From NCBI RefSeq assembly GCF_027460265.1, contig NZ_JAPZBC010000001.1, positions 3,247,001 through 3,311,000 of the forward strand: a stretch of 64,000 nt of DNA, in the 5' to 3' direction. The notes below the pieces were generated by a model. The model did no database searches, was not told the origin of the DNA, and saw nothing but the letters and a program-made list of their open reading frames with translations. This DNA is from Streptomyces sp. WMMC940. Its GTDB lineage: Bacteria; Actinomycetota; Actinomycetes; Streptomycetales; Streptomycetaceae. The position numbers were made by a program, and so were the translations under genes. Below are positions 1-9,016 of the stretch, one piece after another (within the stretch, counting starts at the first letter, position 1; each line of letters starts with the position of its first letter).

Positions 1-216
1 GACATCGTGGCGTACGCGGACGTGGTCTCAAACGATCCGCTCCTCACCCTTCCGCACCCGCGTGCGCACGAGAGGGCCTTCGTCCTCGCCCCGTGGCACG
101 ACGTGGAGCCCGAGGCCCAGCTGCCGGGCCTGGGCGGGATCGCGGAGCTGCTGGCCGGTGTGGGCCGGACGGGTGTCGCTCATCGTGTGGACCTGGAACT
201 CCGCCTGCCCGAGTAG
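1..216 (+). CDS. folK: FolK, 2-amino-4-hydroxy-6-hydroxymethyldihydropteridine diphosphokinase (3' end only)
   Basis: The reading frame is open from base 1 and stops at TAG 214-216, so only about the last 71 residues are present. They contain the family C-terminal signature, with LPHPRAHERAFVLAPW followed by D..P.A.L and a GIAELL helix. FolK transfers pyrophosphate from ATP to hydroxymethyl-dihydropterin in folate synthesis. The next gene is a DUF3180 protein, and folE lies just beyond, which fits the usual Streptomyces folate block. The start and the N-terminal catalytic part are outside the window. Confidence 0.85.
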   Translation, partial: DIVAYADVVSNDPLLTLPHPRAHERAFVLAPWHDVEPEAQLPGLGGIAELLAGVGRTGVAHRVDLELRLPE

Positions 217-270
217 TCGTTACGCTCTTCAGGGTCTCCGGCACCAAGACGAAGGACACAGGGGCGTGCG

Positions 271-756
271 GTGAAGCAACTACGGCTTGGGGTACTGGCC
301 GGGCTGTTCGTGGTGGCCGGAGTGCTGTCGTGGGGCGGCGCCCGGCTGTGGGACTCGGTGGGCACGCTGCCGAGCGTGCCGCTGGCCGCCCCGATCGTCC
401 TGGCGGCGATCGCCGCGATCCTGCTGGCGACCGCGCTGTCGCTGCGCGCCCGGCTGCGGGCCCAGCGGGAGCGCCGGCCCGGGGCGAAGGGCGTCGAGCC
501 GCTGATGGCCGCCCGCGCGGTCGTCTTCGGTCAGGCGAGCGCCCTGGTGGCGGCACTCGTCAGCGGGGTGTACGGCGGCGTGGGCGTCTTCCTGCTCGGC
601 TCCCTCGACGTCCCGGCCCGGCGCGACCAGGCGATCTACGCGGGCTTCGCGGTCCTGGCGGGCATCGCGGTGATCGCCGCGGGGCTCTTCCTGGAGCGGG
701 TCTGCAAACTCCCGGAGGACGAGGACGACGGCACCGGCCAGGTACCGGCTCGCTGA
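271..756 (+). CDS. DUF3180 family membrane protein
   Basis: 161 residues starting at GTG, 54 bp after folK and probably cotranscribed with it. Four hydrophobic stretches are visible: residues about 5-22, 36-55, 85-110 and 125-145. This pattern and the KQLRLGVLAG start match the DUF3180 family, which sits beside folK in many actinobacteria. No catalytic motif is visible and the function is not known. A strong hairpin follows 18 bp after the stop. Confidence 0.75.
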   Translation: MKQLRLGVLAGLFVVAGVLSWGGARLWDSVGTLPSVPLAAPIVLAAIAAILLATALSLRARLRAQRERRPGAKGVEPLMAARAVVFGQASALVAALVSGVYGGVGVFLLGSLDVPARRDQAIYAGFAVLAGIAVIAAGLFLERVCKLPEDEDDGTGQVPAR

Positions 757-773
757 CTCCGGCCTGCTGACGA

Positions 774-806
774 CGAAGCACCCCCGGCGAGGCCGGGGGT
801 GCTTCG
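774..806. terminator. Bidirectional hairpin between convergent DUF3180 gene and folE
   Basis: Perfect 15-bp inverted repeat (774-788 and 792-806) with a 3-nt loop, GC-rich. It lies between the plus-strand DUF3180 stop and the minus-strand folE stop, so it can end transcription from both sides. Confidence 0.8.
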
Positions 807-885
807 GTCGTACGGTGCGCGCGATACGTGCGCACCGGCCGGGGCGGAGGGCGAGCCGCCCGCGGCCCTGCGGGCGGTGGACGGC

Positions 886-1491
886 TCAGCGCGCCATGAT
901 CAGGCTCATCGCCTCGTTGCGGGTGGCGACGTCGCGAAGCTGACCGCGAACCGCCGAGGTGATCGTCTTGGCCCCGGGCTTGCGGATGCCGCGCATCGAC
1001 ATGCACATGTGCTCGCACTCGATGACCACGATCACCCCGCGCGGCTCCAGGATCTCCATCAGGGAGTCGGCGATCTGCGTGGTCAGACGCTCCTGCACCT
1101 GGGGACGCCGGGCGAAGACGTCGACGAGGCGGGCGAGCTTGGAGAGGCCCGTGATCTTGCCCGTGGTCGACGGGATGTAGCCGACATGGGCCACACCCCG
1201 GAACGGCACCAGGTGATGCTCGCAGCAGCTCACCAGCTCGATGTCCTTGACCAGGACCATCTCGTCGTGACCGAGGTCGAAGGTCGTGGTGAGCACGTCC
1301 TCCGGCTGCTGCCAGAGTCCCGCGAATATCTCCTTGTACGCCCGTGCCACCCGCGCCGGGGTCTCCTTGAGACCCTCGCGGTCCGGGTCCTCTCCGACTG
1401 CGATGAGGAGCTCGCGTACGGCGTTCTCGGCGCGCTTCTCGTCGAACTCGCCGATCGTGCCCTCGCCGTCCAGCGTCACCGGGTCGGTCAT
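886..1491 (-). CDS. folE: GTP cyclohydrolase I
   Basis: 201 residues. It converts GTP to 7,8-dihydroneopterin triphosphate, the first step of folate (and pterin) synthesis. The zinc-binding [10 protein letters not shown] motif and the later ECEHMCM Cys complete the metal site, and the LSKLAR and RPQVQERLT segments are typical. ATG at 1491 was chosen (MTDPVTL) because a GAGG ribosome site lies just upstream; an in-frame start 45 bp earlier (1536) would sit inside the ftsH terminator stem. It lies downstream of ftsH in the same orientation but is separated by a strong terminator, so it probably has its own promoter in the short gap. Confidence 0.95.
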   Translation of the reverse strand: MTDPVTLDGEGTIGEFDEKRAENAVRELLIAVGEDPDREGLKETPARVARAYKEIFAGLWQQPEDVLTTTFDLGHDEMVLVKDIELVSCCEHHLVPFRGVAHVGYIPSTTGKITGLSKLARLVDVFARRPQVQERLTTQIADSLMEILEPRGVIVVIECEHMCMSMRGIRKPGAKTITSAVRGQLRDVATRNEAMSLIMAR

Positions 1492-1526
1492 CTGTGCCTC
1501 GTTCCTGTGCTCTGCCGTGGCGCGAA

Positions 1527-1568
1527 AACGCCGCACTTCCCAGGCTAGAACCTGGGAAGTGCGGCGTT
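1527..1568 (-). terminator. Strong rho-independent type terminator after ftsH
   Basis: Perfect 18-bp stem (1527-1544 with 1551-1568) and a 6-nt loop. Read on the minus strand the stem is followed by TTTTCGCG. It lies between the ftsH stop and the folE start and should isolate folE from ftsH transcription. Confidence 0.85.
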
Positions 1569-1608
1569 CATTCCGGTCCGGCGGTCATCGCCGATGCATC
1601 ACGCCTGG

Positions 1609-3633
1609 TCAGGCGTCCGGACGCTCCTCCTGGACCGCTTCCTTGGGGGCCTTGGTGACATCCGTCACCGTCGGGGCCGAGGTCCCGTTGGCGCCGTTGG
1701 TGAGGGCGAGCTCCTTCGGCGACAGCACCGGCGGACGGGTGGACGGCGTGCGGCGGGAGGAACCGGTCCACGCCGGACGGGCCGGGCGCTTCACGATCGG
1801 GGCGAAGATCTCGGCGATCTCCTCCTTGCCGAGGGTCTCCTTCTCCAGCAGCGCGAGGACGAGGTTGTCGAGGACGTCGCGGTTCTCGACCAGGATCTCC
1901 CAGGCCTCGTTGTGCGCGGCCTCGATGAGCTTCTTGACCTCCTCGTCGACCAGCGCGGCGACCTCTTCCGAGTAGTCGCGCTGGTGCGCCATCTCACGGC
2001 CCAGGAACGGCTCCGAGTTGTCCCCGCCGAACTTGATCGCGCCGAGACGCTCGGTCATGCCGTACTGCGTGACCATGGCGCGGGCCGTGGCCGTGGCCTT
2101 CTCGATGTCGTTCGCCGCGCCCGTGGTCGGGTCGTGGAAGACGAGCTCCTCGGCCGCGCGGCCGCCCAGCATGTACGCCAGCTGGTCGAGCATCTCATTG
2201 CGCGTGGTCGAGTACTTGTCCTCGTCCGGGAGCACCATCGTGTAGCCGAGGGCCCGGCCGCGGGACAGGATCGTGATCTTGTGGACCGGGTCGGAGTTCG
2301 GGGAGGCCGCCGCGACCAGGGCGTGTCCGCCCTCGTGGTACGCGGTGATCTTCTTCTCCTTGTCGGACATGATCCGGGTCCGCTTCTGCGGGCCCGCGAC
2401 GACGCGGTCGATCGCCTCGTCCAGGAAGTGGTTGTCGATCAGCTTCTTGTCGCTGCGGGCCGTCAGCAGGGCGGCCTCGTTCAGCACGTTCGACAGATCG
2501 GCACCGGTGAAGCCGGGGGTGCGGCGGGCGACGGCCGAGAGGTCGACGTCCGGGGCGACCGGCTTGCCCTTCTGGTGGACCTTGAGGATCTCCAGACGGC
2601 CCTGCATGTCCGGGCGGTCGACGGCGATCTGCCGGTCGAAGCGGCCCGGGCGGAGCAGCGCCGGGTCGAGGATGTCCGGCCGGTTGGTGGCGGCGATCAG
2701 GATGACGCCGCCCTTCACGTCGAAGCCGTCCATCTCGACGAGGAGCTGGTTGAGGGTCTGCTCGCGCTCGTCGTGGCCGCCGCCGAGTCCGGCGCCGCGG
2801 TGGCGACCCACCGCGTCGATCTCGTCGACGAACACGATCGCCGGGGCGTTCGCCTTGGCCTGCTCGAAGAGGTCGCGGACACGGGAGGCACCGACACCGA
2901 CGAACATCTCGACGAAGTCGGAACCGGAGATCGAGTAGAACGGCACGCCCGCCTCGCCGGCGACGGCGCGCGCGAGCAGCGTCTTGCCCGTCCCGGGCGG
3001 GCCGTACAGCAGCACGCCCTTCGGGATCTTGGCACCGACGGCCTGGAACTTCGCCGGCTCCTGCAGGAACTCCTTGATCTCGTGGAGCTCCTCGACGGCC
3101 TCGTCCGATCCGGCCACGTCGGAGAACGTGGTCTTCGGCGTGTCCTTGGTGATGAGCTTGGCCTTGGACTTCCCGAAGTTCATGACCCGGGAGCCGCCGC
3201 CCTGCATCTGGTTCATCAGGAACAGGAAGACGACCACGATGAGCACGAAGGGCAGCAGCGAGAGGAGCACCGAGAGGAACGGGCTCTGCCGCTCGGGCGA
3301 GACCGTGTAGCCCTTCTCGATCTCACCCGCGTCGTACTTCTGCTGCAGGGTCGTGGCCAGCTCGACGCCCTGGTCGCCGATGTAGCTCGCCTGGACCTTG
3401 TCGCTGCCGTCGACCTTCTGGCCGTCCTTCAGCTCGATCTTGATGATCTGCTCGTCGCCGGTGGTCAGCTTGGCCTGTTCGACCTGGTTCTTGGTGATCG
3501 CCTGGACAACCTTCGCGGTGTCCACCGTCTTGTAGCCGCCCGACGAGCCGACGACCTGCATCAGCACGACCACGGCGAGGACGGCCAGCACGATCCACAT
3601 GACCGGCCCACGGAAGTATCGCTTCACGTCCAT
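1609..3633 (-). CDS. ftsH: ATP-dependent zinc metalloprotease FtsH
   Basis: 674 residues, a membrane-anchored AAA+ protease that degrades misfolded membrane and regulatory proteins. There are two N-terminal membrane segments (residues about 10-30 and 118-142) around an extracytoplasmic domain. The Walker A motif GPPGTGKT is at 211-218, followed by Walker B (IVFVDEID) and the second region of homology ([19 protein letters not shown]). The zinc motif is HEGGH at 433-437, where HEAGH is more common; both fit HExxH. The C-terminal tail is rich in Pro, Ser and Thr, as in other Streptomyces FtsH. An upstream GGAGGG supports the start. hpt and tilS lie upstream on the same strand. Confidence 0.95.
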   Translation of the reverse strand: MDVKRYFRGPVMWIVLAVLAVVVLMQVVGSSGGYKTVDTAKVVQAITKNQVEQAKLTTGDEQIIKIELKDGQKVDGSDKVQASYIGDQGVELATTLQQKYDAGEIEKGYTVSPERQSPFLSVLLSLLPFVLIVVVFLFLMNQMQGGGSRVMNFGKSKAKLITKDTPKTTFSDVAGSDEAVEELHEIKEFLQEPAKFQAVGAKIPKGVLLYGPPGTGKTLLARAVAGEAGVPFYSISGSDFVEMFVGVGASRVRDLFEQAKANAPAIVFVDEIDAVGRHRGAGLGGGHDEREQTLNQLLVEMDGFDVKGGVILIAATNRPDILDPALLRPGRFDRQIAVDRPDMQGRLEILKVHQKGKPVAPDVDLSAVARRTPGFTGADLSNVLNEAALLTARSDKKLIDNHFLDEAIDRVVAGPQKRTRIMSDKEKKITAYHEGGHALVAAASPNSDPVHKITILSRGRALGYTMVLPDEDKYSTTRNEMLDQLAYMLGGRAAEELVFHDPTTGAANDIEKATATARAMVTQYGMTERLGAIKFGGDNSEPFLGREMAHQRDYSEEVAALVDEEVKKLIEAAHNEAWEILVENRDVLDNLVLALLEKETLGKEEIAEIFAPIVKRPARPAWTGSSRRTPSTRPPVLSPKELALTNGANGTSAPTVTDVTKAPKEAVQEERPDA

Positions 3634-3755
3634 CCATACGGAGCGGTGCCGCCCCGTCCCTCCTGCCCGTAGGTGAGTGCTGCTCTGAGACTGCTGCTGT
3701 GAGACTGAGTAAAAGACTGTTCTTCGGACGGTACCCCAGCATTGTCACCCGGGAC

Positions 3756-3788
3756 CGCCTTCCCATGCTCCAACGGCGGGAAGGCGGC
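3756..3788 (-). terminator. Hairpin between hpt and ftsH
   Basis: 10-bp perfect inverted repeat (3756-3765 and 3779-3788) with a 13-nt loop in the 181-bp gap between the hpt stop and the ftsH start. It may terminate or attenuate hpt transcription. There is no clear T-tract. Confidence 0.45.
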
Positions 3789-3814
3789 CGGGGTTCCCGG
3801 GGCGCGTCCGCGCC

Positions 3815-4369
3815 TCAGCCCCCGTACACGTGGGGCGCGAGGGTACCCACGAACGGGAGGTTGCGGTACTTCTCGGCGTAGTCGAGGCCGTATCCGACGA
3901 CGAACTCGTTCGGGATGTCGAACCCGATCCACTTCACGTCGATCGCGACCTTCGCGGCGTCCGGCTTGCGGAGCAGCGTGCAGACCTCCAGCGAGGCCGG
4001 CTCGCGGGAGCCGAGGTTCGACAACAGCCAGGACAGGGTCAGCCCGGAGTCGATGATGTCCTCGACGATCAGGACGTGCTTGCCCTTGATGTCGGTGTCC
4101 AGATCCTTGAGGATGCGGACCACACCGGAGGACTGGGTGCCCGCGCCGTACGAGGACACCGCCATCCAGTCCATGGTGACGGGGGTGGACAGCGCACGCG
4201 CCAGGTCCGCCATCACCATCACGGCGCCCTTGAGGACTCCGACGATGAGCAGGTCCTTGCCCGCGTACTCCGCATCGATCTTCGCGGCCAGCTCGGCCAG
4301 CTTCGCGTCGATCTCTTCCTTGGTGATGAGTACCGATTTGAGATCGGCGCCCATGTCCTTCTCGTTCAC
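3815..4369 (-). CDS. hpt: Hypoxanthine phosphoribosyltransferase
   Basis: 184 residues. It salvages hypoxanthine (and usually guanine) to IMP/GMP using PRPP. The PRPP-binding signature [18 protein letters not shown] is complete, and the flexible-loop SSYG motif and the purine-contacting [20 protein letters not shown] segment are present. Length is normal. It lies 48 bp downstream of tilS on the same strand; the tilS-hpt-ftsH order is widely conserved in Gram-positive bacteria. Confidence 0.95.
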   Translation of the reverse strand: MNEKDMGADLKSVLITKEEIDAKLAELAAKIDAEYAGKDLLIVGVLKGAVMVMADLARALSTPVTMDWMAVSSYGAGTQSSGVVRILKDLDTDIKGKHVLIVEDIIDSGLTLSWLLSNLGSREPASLEVCTLLRKPDAAKVAIDVKWIGFDIPNEFVVGYGLDYAEKYRNLPFVGTLAPHVYGG

Positions 4370-4417
4370 CCGCGTCGCTTTCTGTCTCGGCGTCCCGGCG
4401 CCCGGCCCGCTGCCGGC

Positions 4418-5467
4418 TCAGCTCTGCCGAATGACCAGTCTGCCACCCTGGCGGCGCGCCTCGACCCGGCCGGGCAGGTTCAGTGGCTTCTGGCCCCGCC
4501 ATCCCACGATGAGCCGCTCGACCTCCTCGACGTGCCGGGCGAAGAGTGAACCCGCAGGTGAACCGGCTGCCACCAGGGCGCGCCGGAGGACCCGGCGGCG
4601 GACGGCAGGGGGCAGCGCATGGAGCTTGGCGCATTCGAGCAGTCCGGCGTCGTCACGGACGGTCTCGTCTGCCTGGGCGGCCCAGGTGTCCAGGGCGTCG
4701 GCGTCGTCGCGGGAGAGCCGGGCGGTGCGCGCCAGCGCCTCCACGACGCCCTTGCCGAGCGCCTTCTCCAGTGCGGGCAGACCCTCGTGGCGCAGCCGGG
4801 AGCGGGTGTAGGCGGGGTCGGCGTTCATCGGGTCGTCCCAGACGGGCAGGTGCTGGACGAGGCACGCCTTGCGCGCGGTCTGGCGGTCGAGCTGGAGGAA
4901 GGGGCGCCGGTAGCGGCGGCGGGCACCCGAGACGGCCGCCATCCCGGAGAGCGAGCGGATGCCGGAGCCCCGGGCGAGGCCGAGGAGGACGGTCTCCGCC
5001 TGGTCGTCGCGGGTGTGCCCGAGGAGCACGGCGGCGGCGCCGTGGCGCTCCGCGGCCTCGTCGAGGGCGGCGTAGCGTGCGTCACGGGCGGCGGCCTCGG
5101 GGCCGCCGGCGCGTCCGACGGTCACGGCGACGGCCTCGACGGGGTCGAGGCCCATGGCGGTGAGTCGGCCGGCGACCTCGGCGGCACGGAGATCGGAGCC
5201 GGCCTGCAGACCGTGGTCGATGGTGACGGCGCCGGCGCGGACGGCCAGTTTGGGGGCCTCGAAGGCGAGGGCGGAGGCGAGCGCCATGGAGTCGGCACCG
5301 CCTGAGCAGGCGACGAGCACGACGGGGCGGCCGTCGGGGCCCCGGGTGACCGTGGAGCGCCCGCAGGAGGAGGCGGCGCTCGGGATGTCGTTCAGTTCGT
5401 TGAGTACGTCGTGGAGTACGCGGCGGACCGCCAGGCGTATCGCCGCGACCGCAGGATGCGGACCCAT
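4418..5467 (-). CDS. tilS: tRNA(Ile)-lysidine synthase
   Basis: 349 residues. It modifies C34 of tRNA-Ile(CAU) to lysidine so that it reads AUA. The N-terminal PP-loop ATPase motif SGGADS (about residue 55) and the downstream [22 protein letters not shown] block are characteristic. The C-terminal part carries the substrate-binding region found in actinobacterial TilS. hpt and ftsH follow on the same strand. Confidence 0.93.
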   Translation of the reverse strand: MGPHPAVAAIRLAVRRVLHDVLNELNDIPSAASSCGRSTVTRGPDGRPVVLVACSGGADSMALASALAFEAPKLAVRAGAVTIDHGLQAGSDLRAAEVAGRLTAMGLDPVEAVAVTVGRAGGPEAAARDARYAALDEAAERHGAAAVLLGHTRDDQAETVLLGLARGSGIRSLSGMAAVSGARRRYRRPFLQLDRQTARKACLVQHLPVWDDPMNADPAYTRSRLRHEGLPALEKALGKGVVEALARTARLSRDDADALDTWAAQADETVRDDAGLLECAKLHALPPAVRRRVLRRALVAAGSPAGSLFARHVEEVERLIVGWRGQKPLNLPGRVEARRQGGRLVIRQS

Positions 5468-5655
5468 GTCCGGTGCCCTTCGTGAAGTCGGGGGGTGCCT
5501 CCGTGAGGAGGGTGGGGGCCGGGAGTTTCGGTCACTCAGAGTGTCTCGATGGTGACAGAACCGTGCCGTTCCCCGAGCATTGCACGCCTACCCATTGCCT
5601 ACGGTCCCTCGGACGGGTGATTACGAGGGCAGCCTTCTGCCGCCGACCGCGGGGG

Positions 5656-6783
5656 TCAGGGTTCGGCCCTCCGGTGCACCCTGGCGATCCAGTCCGCCGG
5701 TGCGGCGATCTCCGCCTTGGTGGGCAGGGTGTTCGGCGAGGTCCAGACGCGGTTGAAGCCCTCCATTCCGACCTCCTCGACGACGGCCCGTACGAACCGC
5801 TCGCCGTCCCGGTACTGGCGCAGCTTGGCGTCCAGGCCGAGGAGCTTGCGCAATGCCAGGTCGAGGCGGGAGGCGCCCCGGGCGCGGCGCTGCTGGAACT
5901 TCTCGCGGATCTCGCCCACGGACGGCACGACCTGGGGCCCCACGCCGTCCATGACGAAGTCCGCATGGCCCTCGAGCAGGGACATCACGGCGGTGAGCCG
6001 GCCGAGGATCTCGCGCTGCTCGGGACTCTGGACGATCTCGACCAGTGACCGGCCCTCGTCCTCCTCTCCCTCGGGACGGCCGCCCGCGAGCGTCTGGGCG
6101 GCCTCGCGAAGCCGCTCCAGCACGGTCATGGGATCCACGTCGGTCTCGGCGAGGAATGACTGGATCTCGCCCTCGAGGTGGTCGCGCAGCCAGGGCACGG
6201 CGGTGAACTGGGTGCGGTGGGTCTCCTCGTGGAGACTCACCCACAGCCGGAAGTCGTGCGGGTCGACGTCGAGTTCGCGTTCGACGTGGACGATGTTGGG
6301 GGCGACCAGGAGCAGCCTTCCGCCGCTGCCCGGCGCGCCGGGCAGCTCGCGCGTGGGCGGGGCGAAGGTCTCGTACTGGCCGAGGACTCGGGAGGCCAGG
6401 AACGACAGCAGCATGCCCAGCTCGACACCGGTCACCTTGCCGCCGACGGCGCCGAGCACGGCTCCGCCCGCGGTGCCGGCGCGGCGCTCCTGCATCTTGT
6501 CGAGCAGGGGCCTCAGCAGCTCGCGGAAGCCCGCGACATTGGCCCTGACCCAACCCGGCCGGTCGACGACGAGGACCGGGGTGTCCTCGGGCTCGTGGCC
6601 GTCGGGGATCATGCGGGTGAAGGCACGGACGTGCTCCTCGGAGGCCTTGGCGTGCCGGCGCAGTTCGGCGACGACGGCACGTGCCTCTTCCCGGGTGATG
6701 TCCGGCCCCGGCCGGACGAGGCGGATCGCGGTCGCGACCGCGAGGTTCCAGTCGACCATCTCGGCACCACCGATGCTCGTCAT
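5656..6783 (-). CDS. Zinc-dependent metalloprotease, DUF2342 / F420-biosynthesis-associated family
   Basis: 375 residues. The HEETH sequence (HExxH) in LWVSLHEETHRTQF and a later GHADFVMDG segment supply the expected zinc ligands. The MVDWNLAV start and the RLVRPGPD segment match the actinobacterial DUF2342 family. It starts at ATG 6783 and ends 188 bp before tilS on the same strand, the usual position in Streptomyces. The name 'coenzyme F420 biosynthesis associated' comes from phylogenetic co-occurrence only; the substrate is unknown. Confidence 0.85.
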   Translation of the reverse strand: MTSIGGAEMVDWNLAVATAIRLVRPGPDITREEARAVVAELRRHAKASEEHVRAFTRMIPDGHEPEDTPVLVVDRPGWVRANVAGFRELLRPLLDKMQERRAGTAGGAVLGAVGGKVTGVELGMLLSFLASRVLGQYETFAPPTRELPGAPGSGGRLLLVAPNIVHVERELDVDPHDFRLWVSLHEETHRTQFTAVPWLRDHLEGEIQSFLAETDVDPMTVLERLREAAQTLAGGRPEGEEDEGRSLVEIVQSPEQREILGRLTAVMSLLEGHADFVMDGVGPQVVPSVGEIREKFQQRRARGASRLDLALRKLLGLDAKLRQYRDGERFVRAVVEEVGMEGFNRVWTSPNTLPTKAEIAAPADWIARVHRRAEP

Positions 6784-6902
6784 GCGTCAACCGTACGTTG
6801 TCACCCCGGAACACGGTGAGGCGTCGGCACCTCCGCGACCCGGGGCGGGCCCGGGGCCCGGTACCGGCGCGGCGGGCCGCCCGGCCCGAGGCGGCGGGTC
6901 CG

Positions 6903-8312
6903 TCAGGGCAGGAGGGCCGCCGCGAGGCGGTCGAGGGCGGGACGGGCGGCGCCCGCGGACGGCGTGTCACCGGCGAGGAAGGCGAAGGCGAGCAGTCTGC
7001 CGTCGGCCGACAGCGCCGTACCGGCGAGGGTGTCCACGCCCCTGAGCGTGCCGGTCTTGGCGCGCACGAGACCGCCGGACCCGGCGGCCGCGCGGCCGCT
7101 CAAGGTGCCCGTGAAACCCGCGATCGGCAGGCCCGTGAGCACGGGGCGGAGCTCGGGGTGGGCGGGGTCGGCGGCCCGGACCAGCAGCGTGGTGAGGAGT
7201 GCGGCCGAGACCTTGTCTGCCCGGTTCAGTCCGCTGCCGTCGGCGAAGCGCGCGCCGGTCATGGGCAGCTTCAGCCGCTTGAGCCGGTCGGTGACCGCGG
7301 CCTCCGCCCCGGCGAAGCTCGCGGGGCGGCGCGTGGCGAGCGCGGTCTGCCGGGCCAGTGCCTCGGCGATGTCGTTGTCGCTGTTGGTCAGCATCCGCTC
7401 CACGAGCGCCGGGACCGGCGCGGAGTACGTGGCGGCGAGGGCGGGTCCCTCGGCGGGGGCCCGGCCCGGGGTGGGGCCGGAAGCGGTGTTCACACCGCGT
7501 TCGCCGAGCAGTCCGACGAAGGCGCGGGCGGCGTCGCCGGCCGGGTCGGCGCTGCGTCGGGCGCTGCCTTCGGTCGAGTCGTCGAGGCGCCCCTCGTTGA
7601 TCATCAGGGCGGTGACGGGGGCGATGTTGTCGTTCCCGGCACCGATGGGGTGGGTCACCGGACCTTCGTAGAGCGAGGTGTCGTAGGAGAGGCGGACCGT
7701 GGTGACGCCCCGGTCGCGCAGGGCTTTGGCGGTCCCGTCGGCGAGGGCCCGCAGCCGGGCCGTGTCGAGCGTGGGGTCCCCGCCGCCGACCAGGGTGACC
7801 GCACGGAAGTCGGGGGCGGCGACGACCTTGGTCGGGATGCGGTGCGCGGGGCCGGTGGCGGACAGCACGGCAGCGGCGGTGGCGATCTTGATCGTGGAGG
7901 CCGGGGTCATGGCCGTGCCCGCGCCCCGCCCGTACAGCTGCCTGCCGGTGGTGACGTCCACGACGGAGGCGGTGCGCAGCGGACCGAGCCCCGGATCGTC
8001 GAGCAGGGGGCCGAGGACCCCGGCCAGGGCGGCGGGCGCGGCGGACGGCGCCTGGGGGGCGCTCGCCGCGGAAAGCACGCCCGGGGCGCTCGGCGCCGGC
8101 GCGGGGCCGGGAGCCTCCGCCGCGCCCCGTCCCCGCCCCGCGACCTGGTGATCTGCGCCACCTGCGCGGCCCAGAGCGGCGGCGTGCTCGCGCTCGGCCT
8201 TACGCTGACCGTTGTCCCAGGGGCCGGCCGCGGTCACCGCCGCGGCCGCGAAGGCCAGGCCGACCACGGCCGCACCCGCCGTGAGCTGCCACGTTCCTCG
8301 GTCGGGCACCAT
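6903..8312 (-). CDS. dacB: D-alanyl-D-alanine carboxypeptidase / endopeptidase (PBP4, peptidase S13)
   Basis: 469 residues. This is a penicillin-binding protein that trims or cleaves peptidoglycan peptides outside the membrane. An N-terminal hydrophobic segment (TAGAAVVGLAFAAAAV) acts as signal or anchor and is followed by a Pro/Ala-rich linker. The SxxK motif is in ASTIKIA, the SxN motif in TNSDNDIAEALARQ and the KTG triad in RAKTGTLRGVD. The start at ATG 8312 was preferred because AAAGGGG lies 7 nt upstream; an in-frame codon at 8354 lacks this. It is divergent from ppa with a gap of about 100 bp that must hold both promoters. Confidence 0.93.
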   Translation of the reverse strand: MVPDRGTWQLTAGAAVVGLAFAAAAVTAAGPWDNGQRKAEREHAAALGRAGGADHQVAGRGRGAAEAPGPAPAPSAPGVLSAASAPQAPSAAPAALAGVLGPLLDDPGLGPLRTASVVDVTTGRQLYGRGAGTAMTPASTIKIATAAAVLSATGPAHRIPTKVVAAPDFRAVTLVGGGDPTLDTARLRALADGTAKALRDRGVTTVRLSYDTSLYEGPVTHPIGAGNDNIAPVTALMINEGRLDDSTEGSARRSADPAGDAARAFVGLLGERGVNTASGPTPGRAPAEGPALAATYSAPVPALVERMLTNSDNDIAEALARQTALATRRPASFAGAEAAVTDRLKRLKLPMTGARFADGSGLNRADKVSAALLTTLLVRAADPAHPELRPVLTGLPIAGFTGTLSGRAAAGSGGLVRAKTGTLRGVDTLAGTALSADGRLLAFAFLAGDTPSAGAARPALDRLAAALLP

Positions 8313-8414
8313 TGACCAGCCCCTTTCGCGATCACACACCTGCGTAGGGGACACTTAATCACTGCGGACAGCCGCGTCACCTACATATGTGTTGATCATG
8401 GAGGAGTGCCACCC

Positions 8415-8909
8415 GTGGAGTTCGACGTCACCATCGAGATCCCGAAGGGGTCGCGGAACAAGTACGAGGTGGACCACGAGACCGGCCGGATCCGTCTGGA
8501 CCGTCGCCTCTTCACCTCGACCAGCTACCCGGCCGACTACGGCTTCGTCGAGAACACCCTGGGCGAGGACGGCGACCCGCTCGACGCCCTGGTCATCCTG
8601 GACGAGCCGACCTTCCCGGGCTGCCTGATCAAGTGCCGCGCCATCGGCATGTTCCGGATGACGGACGAGGCCGGCGGCGACGACAAGCTGCTGTGCGTCC
8701 CGGCGTCCGACCCGCGCGTGGAGCACCTTCGGGACATCCACCACGTGTCGGAGTTCGACCGCCTGGAGATCCAGCACTTCTTCGAGGTCTACAAGGACCT
8801 GGAGCCCGGCAAGTCCGTCGAGGGCGCCAACTGGGTCGGCCGCGCCGAGGCCGAGGCCGAGATCGAGGCCTCCTTCAAGCGCCTCGAGGCGCAGGGCGGC
8901 GCGCACTGA
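8415..8909 (+). CDS. ppa: Inorganic pyrophosphatase
   Basis: 164 residues, a soluble family I pyrophosphatase that hydrolyses PPi to phosphate. The metal-binding signature DGDPLDALV is intact, and the N-terminal [11 protein letters not shown] and YPADYGFV motifs are present. The start is GTG 8415, giving [10 protein letters not shown], with GGAGG about 10 nt upstream; the in-frame GTG at 8406 is too close to that site. A terminator hairpin follows. Confidence 0.96.
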   Translation: MEFDVTIEIPKGSRNKYEVDHETGRIRLDRRLFTSTSYPADYGFVENTLGEDGDPLDALVILDEPTFPGCLIKCRAIGMFRMTDEAGGDDKLLCVPASDPRVEHLRDIHHVSEFDRLEIQHFFEVYKDLEPGKSVEGANWVGRAEAEAEIEASFKRLEAQGGAH

Positions 8910-8931
8910 CGCAATCCCCGTACACCGGGCC

Positions 8932-8963
8932 GGGCGGTGCACCCCACGAGGGGTGCGCCGCCC
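8932..8963 (+). terminator. Terminator after ppa
   Basis: 14-bp stem (8932-8945 with 8950-8963, one G-T type mismatch) and a 4-nt loop, 23 bp after the ppa stop. Confidence 0.75.
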
Positions 8964-9016
8964 GTCGCATACTGGGCGCGCACACGCGGTACGCGAGCGG
9001 GAGGAGCAGGTAGAGC

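Noticed and set aside
93..770. Long alternative plus-strand frame across the DUF3180 gene, and many similar Arg/Pro/Gly/Ala-rich frames throughout
   Set aside because: These are out-of-frame shadows typical of GC-rich coding DNA; composition is dominated by Arg, Pro, Gly and Ala and no domain matches.
1594..3672. 692-residue plus-strand open frame opposite ftsH
   Set aside because: It mirrors ftsH codon by codon, and its Asp/Leu/Val/Arg-rich composition is the usual antisense-frame artefact.
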